Origin: Methylophilaceae bacterium UBA6140
GTDB lineage: Bacteria > Pseudomonadota > Gammaproteobacteria > Burkholderiales > Methylophilaceae
Assembly: GCA_002423265.1 (NCBI GenBank)
Contig: DIVE01000014.1
Location: 1 to 6,628, forward strand
Reading direction: 5' to 3'
DNA length: 6,628 nt
Positions 5,927-6,628 of this stretch are shown here, piece after piece (position 1 is the first letter of the stretch; every line of letters starts with the position of its first letter). The notes under the pieces are model-generated. The model was not told the origin of the DNA. It worked only from the letters and a program-made list of their open reading frames with translations, and did no database searches. The position numbers were made by a program, and so were the translations under genes.

Positions 5927-6003
5927 TGGTGGTGATGGGGGGACTTGAACCCTCGACCTACGGATTATGAATCCGTCGCTCTAACCAGCTGAGCTACATC
6001 ACC
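5927..6003 (-). tRNA. tRNA-Met (anticodon CAU), with encoded CCA
   Basis: The 77-nt gene folds as a cloverleaf. The acceptor stem is GGTGATG/CATCACC, the D-stem GCTC/GAGC, and the anticodon stem ACGGA/TCCGT encloses loop TTCATAA with anticodon CAT. The variable loop is AGGTC, the T-loop TTCAAGT, the discriminator A, and CCA is encoded. The acceptor stem is fully paired, unlike initiator tRNA with its 1:72 mismatch, so it is an elongator Met tRNA or, less likely, the lysidine-modified Ile2 tRNA that also reads CAT in DNA. The T-stem strands GAGGG and CCCCC contain one A·C mismatch (plus-strand bases 5953 and 5939). The 3' end serves as the integration site of the neighbouring island. It has its own promoter (6027-6055) and terminator (5866-5891). 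Confidence 0.96.
5930..5940. repeat. Candidate proximal attachment site in the tRNA-Met 3' end
   Basis: TGGTGATGGGG is identical to 3173-3183. It spans the discriminator base, the 3' acceptor strand and the first three bases of the 3' T-stem strand, where P4-type integrases typically recombine. The functional core could be longer if the distal copy has diverged. Confidence 0.5.
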
Positions 6004-6026
6004 GGGTGAAACTTACGAAGCCCGCT

Positions 6027-6055
6027 ATTCTATTTTCTCGGCGGCTTAAAGTCAA
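6027..6055 (-). promoter_or_regulatory. Sigma70-type promoter of tRNA-Met
   Basis: On the minus strand a -35 box TTGACT (6050-6055) and a -10 box TAGAAT (6027-6032) are separated by exactly 17 bases. Each box matches the consensus at five of six positions. The bases after the -10 (AGCGGGC) are GC-rich, as in the discriminators of stable-RNA promoters under stringent control. The expected transcript start is about 16-18 bases before the mature tRNA 5' end at 6003. Confidence 0.8.
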
Positions 6056-6112
6056 AGCCAAAGTGCTGTTCCGAGAGAATTCAGTATGGCTGCGGGCGAT
6101 TGTTTTCGTATG

Positions 6113-6628
6113 TCAGACGTTGAATCTGAAGTGCATGACATCGCCGTCATGGACGATGTAGTCTTTGCCTTCTAGCCGCATCTTGCCGGCTTCCTGTGCG
6201 CCTTTTTCGCCCTTGTATTGCACGTAGTCGTCATAGGCGATGACTTCGGCGCGGATGAAGCCGCGTTCGAAATCGGTGTGAATGACGCCTGCGGCTTGCG
6301 GTGCGGTGGAGCCTTTTTTGATGGTCCAGGCGCGCACTTCCTTGACGCCTGCGGTGAAGTAGGTGTCCAGTCCGAGCAGTTTGTAAGCGGCGCGGATGAC
6401 ACGATCGAGGCCAGCTTCGGTGAGTCCCATTTCTTCCAGGAATAGGGTTTTGTCTTCATCTTCGAGGTCGGCGATTTCGGCTTCGATCTTGGCGCAGATG
6501 GCGACGACCGGTGCGCCTTCCTTTTTGCCGAGTTCTTCGACCTTGGCCAGTAGCGGGTTGTCGTTGAAGCCGTCTTCGTTGACGTTGGCGAGATACATGA
6601 CAGGTTTGACGGTGATCAGGCAGAGCGG
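6113..6628 (-). CDS. ychF: YchF/EngD-type redox-regulated ATPase, C-terminal half (cut by window edge)
   Basis: The frame is open to the right edge: [20 protein letters not shown] is the family's conserved motif at the end of the G-like domain, so the ATG at 6598 is internal and not the start. About 171 of the usual ~363 residues are present. The rest of the nucleotide-binding fold and coiled-coil region is followed by the C-terminal TGS-like domain, with [40 protein letters not shown] and [22 protein letters not shown] to the stop. Both long stretches are nearly invariant in the family. YchF is an Obg-related P-loop protein that prefers ATP, binds ribosomes and takes part in oxidative-stress responses. 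The Walker A lies outside the window. The gene ends 109 bases before the tRNA-Met gene on the same strand. Its G/C-ending codons represent the host background. Confidence 0.96.
   Translation of the reverse strand, partial: PLCLITVKPVMYLANVNEDGFNDNPLLAKVEELGKKEGAPVVAICAKIEAEIADLEDEDKTLFLEEMGLTEAGLDRVIRAAYKLLGLDTYFTAGVKEVRAWTIKKGSTAPQAAGVIHTDFERGFIRAEVIAYDDYVQYKGEKGAQEAGKMRLEGKDYIVHDGDVMHFRFNV

Noticed and set aside
1..6628. CRISPR array, toxin-antitoxin pair, intact restriction-modification system or retron
   Set aside because: No regularly spaced repeats, no small two-gene cassette, no reverse transcriptase and no hsdM/hsdS or second defence gene are seen. The only defence-related sequence is the broken hsdR tail.

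Overview
The window looks like the chromosome of a proteobacterium, most likely a betaproteobacterium. This rests on family-level resemblance only: a Crp/Fnr-type regulator of a form common in that class, a tRNA-Met(CAU) with encoded CCA, and the codon use of ychF. No genus is claimed. Almost every gene is on the minus strand. The housekeeping parts (ychF at the right edge, the phosphotransferase/P-loop gene on the left) use mainly G/C-ending codons. The block between about 3.2 and 5.9 kb uses visibly more A/T-ending codons and reads as acquired DNA.

Left part (1-795): the first 68 codons of a Crp/Fnr-family regulator run off the left edge. Next comes an intergenic region with a perfect 12-bp palindrome, then a decayed 5' remnant of an IS3-family orfA that still has a strong Shine-Dalgarno sequence, then about 250 bases with no recognisable gene. 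Middle left (796-3067): a two-domain protein with an aminoglycoside-phosphotransferase-like half and a P-loop kinase half. Upstream of it is a chimeric ORF in which the N-terminal DUF6538 domain of a tyrosine integrase runs straight into an unrelated ~110-residue domain, with no integrase catalytic domain.

Middle right (about 3173-5940): a compact, probably degenerate genomic island of about 2.75 kb, integrated at the 3' end of tRNA-Met. It carries an apparently intact P4-type integrase next to the tRNA and the C-terminal third of a type I restriction HsdR subunit without hsdM or hsdS. An 11-bp copy of the tRNA 3' end lies at its far end (3173-3183). A tandem pair of the 10-mer GTTGCCCCCA with a 12-bp period occurs near both ends, as expected for integrase arm-binding sites. 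The truncated DUF6538 integrase just outside the far end suggests that an older element used the same tRNA first.

Right part (5866-6628): the tRNA-Met gene has a very good sigma70 promoter upstream and a rho-independent terminator downstream, and is followed by the C-terminal half of ychF running off the right edge. The tRNA has one A·C mismatch in its T-stem, which may be connected with integration there. I see no intact new defence or metabolic system. The main interest is the layered tRNA-Met integration site, its paired arm sites and the chimeric integrase-derived ORF.
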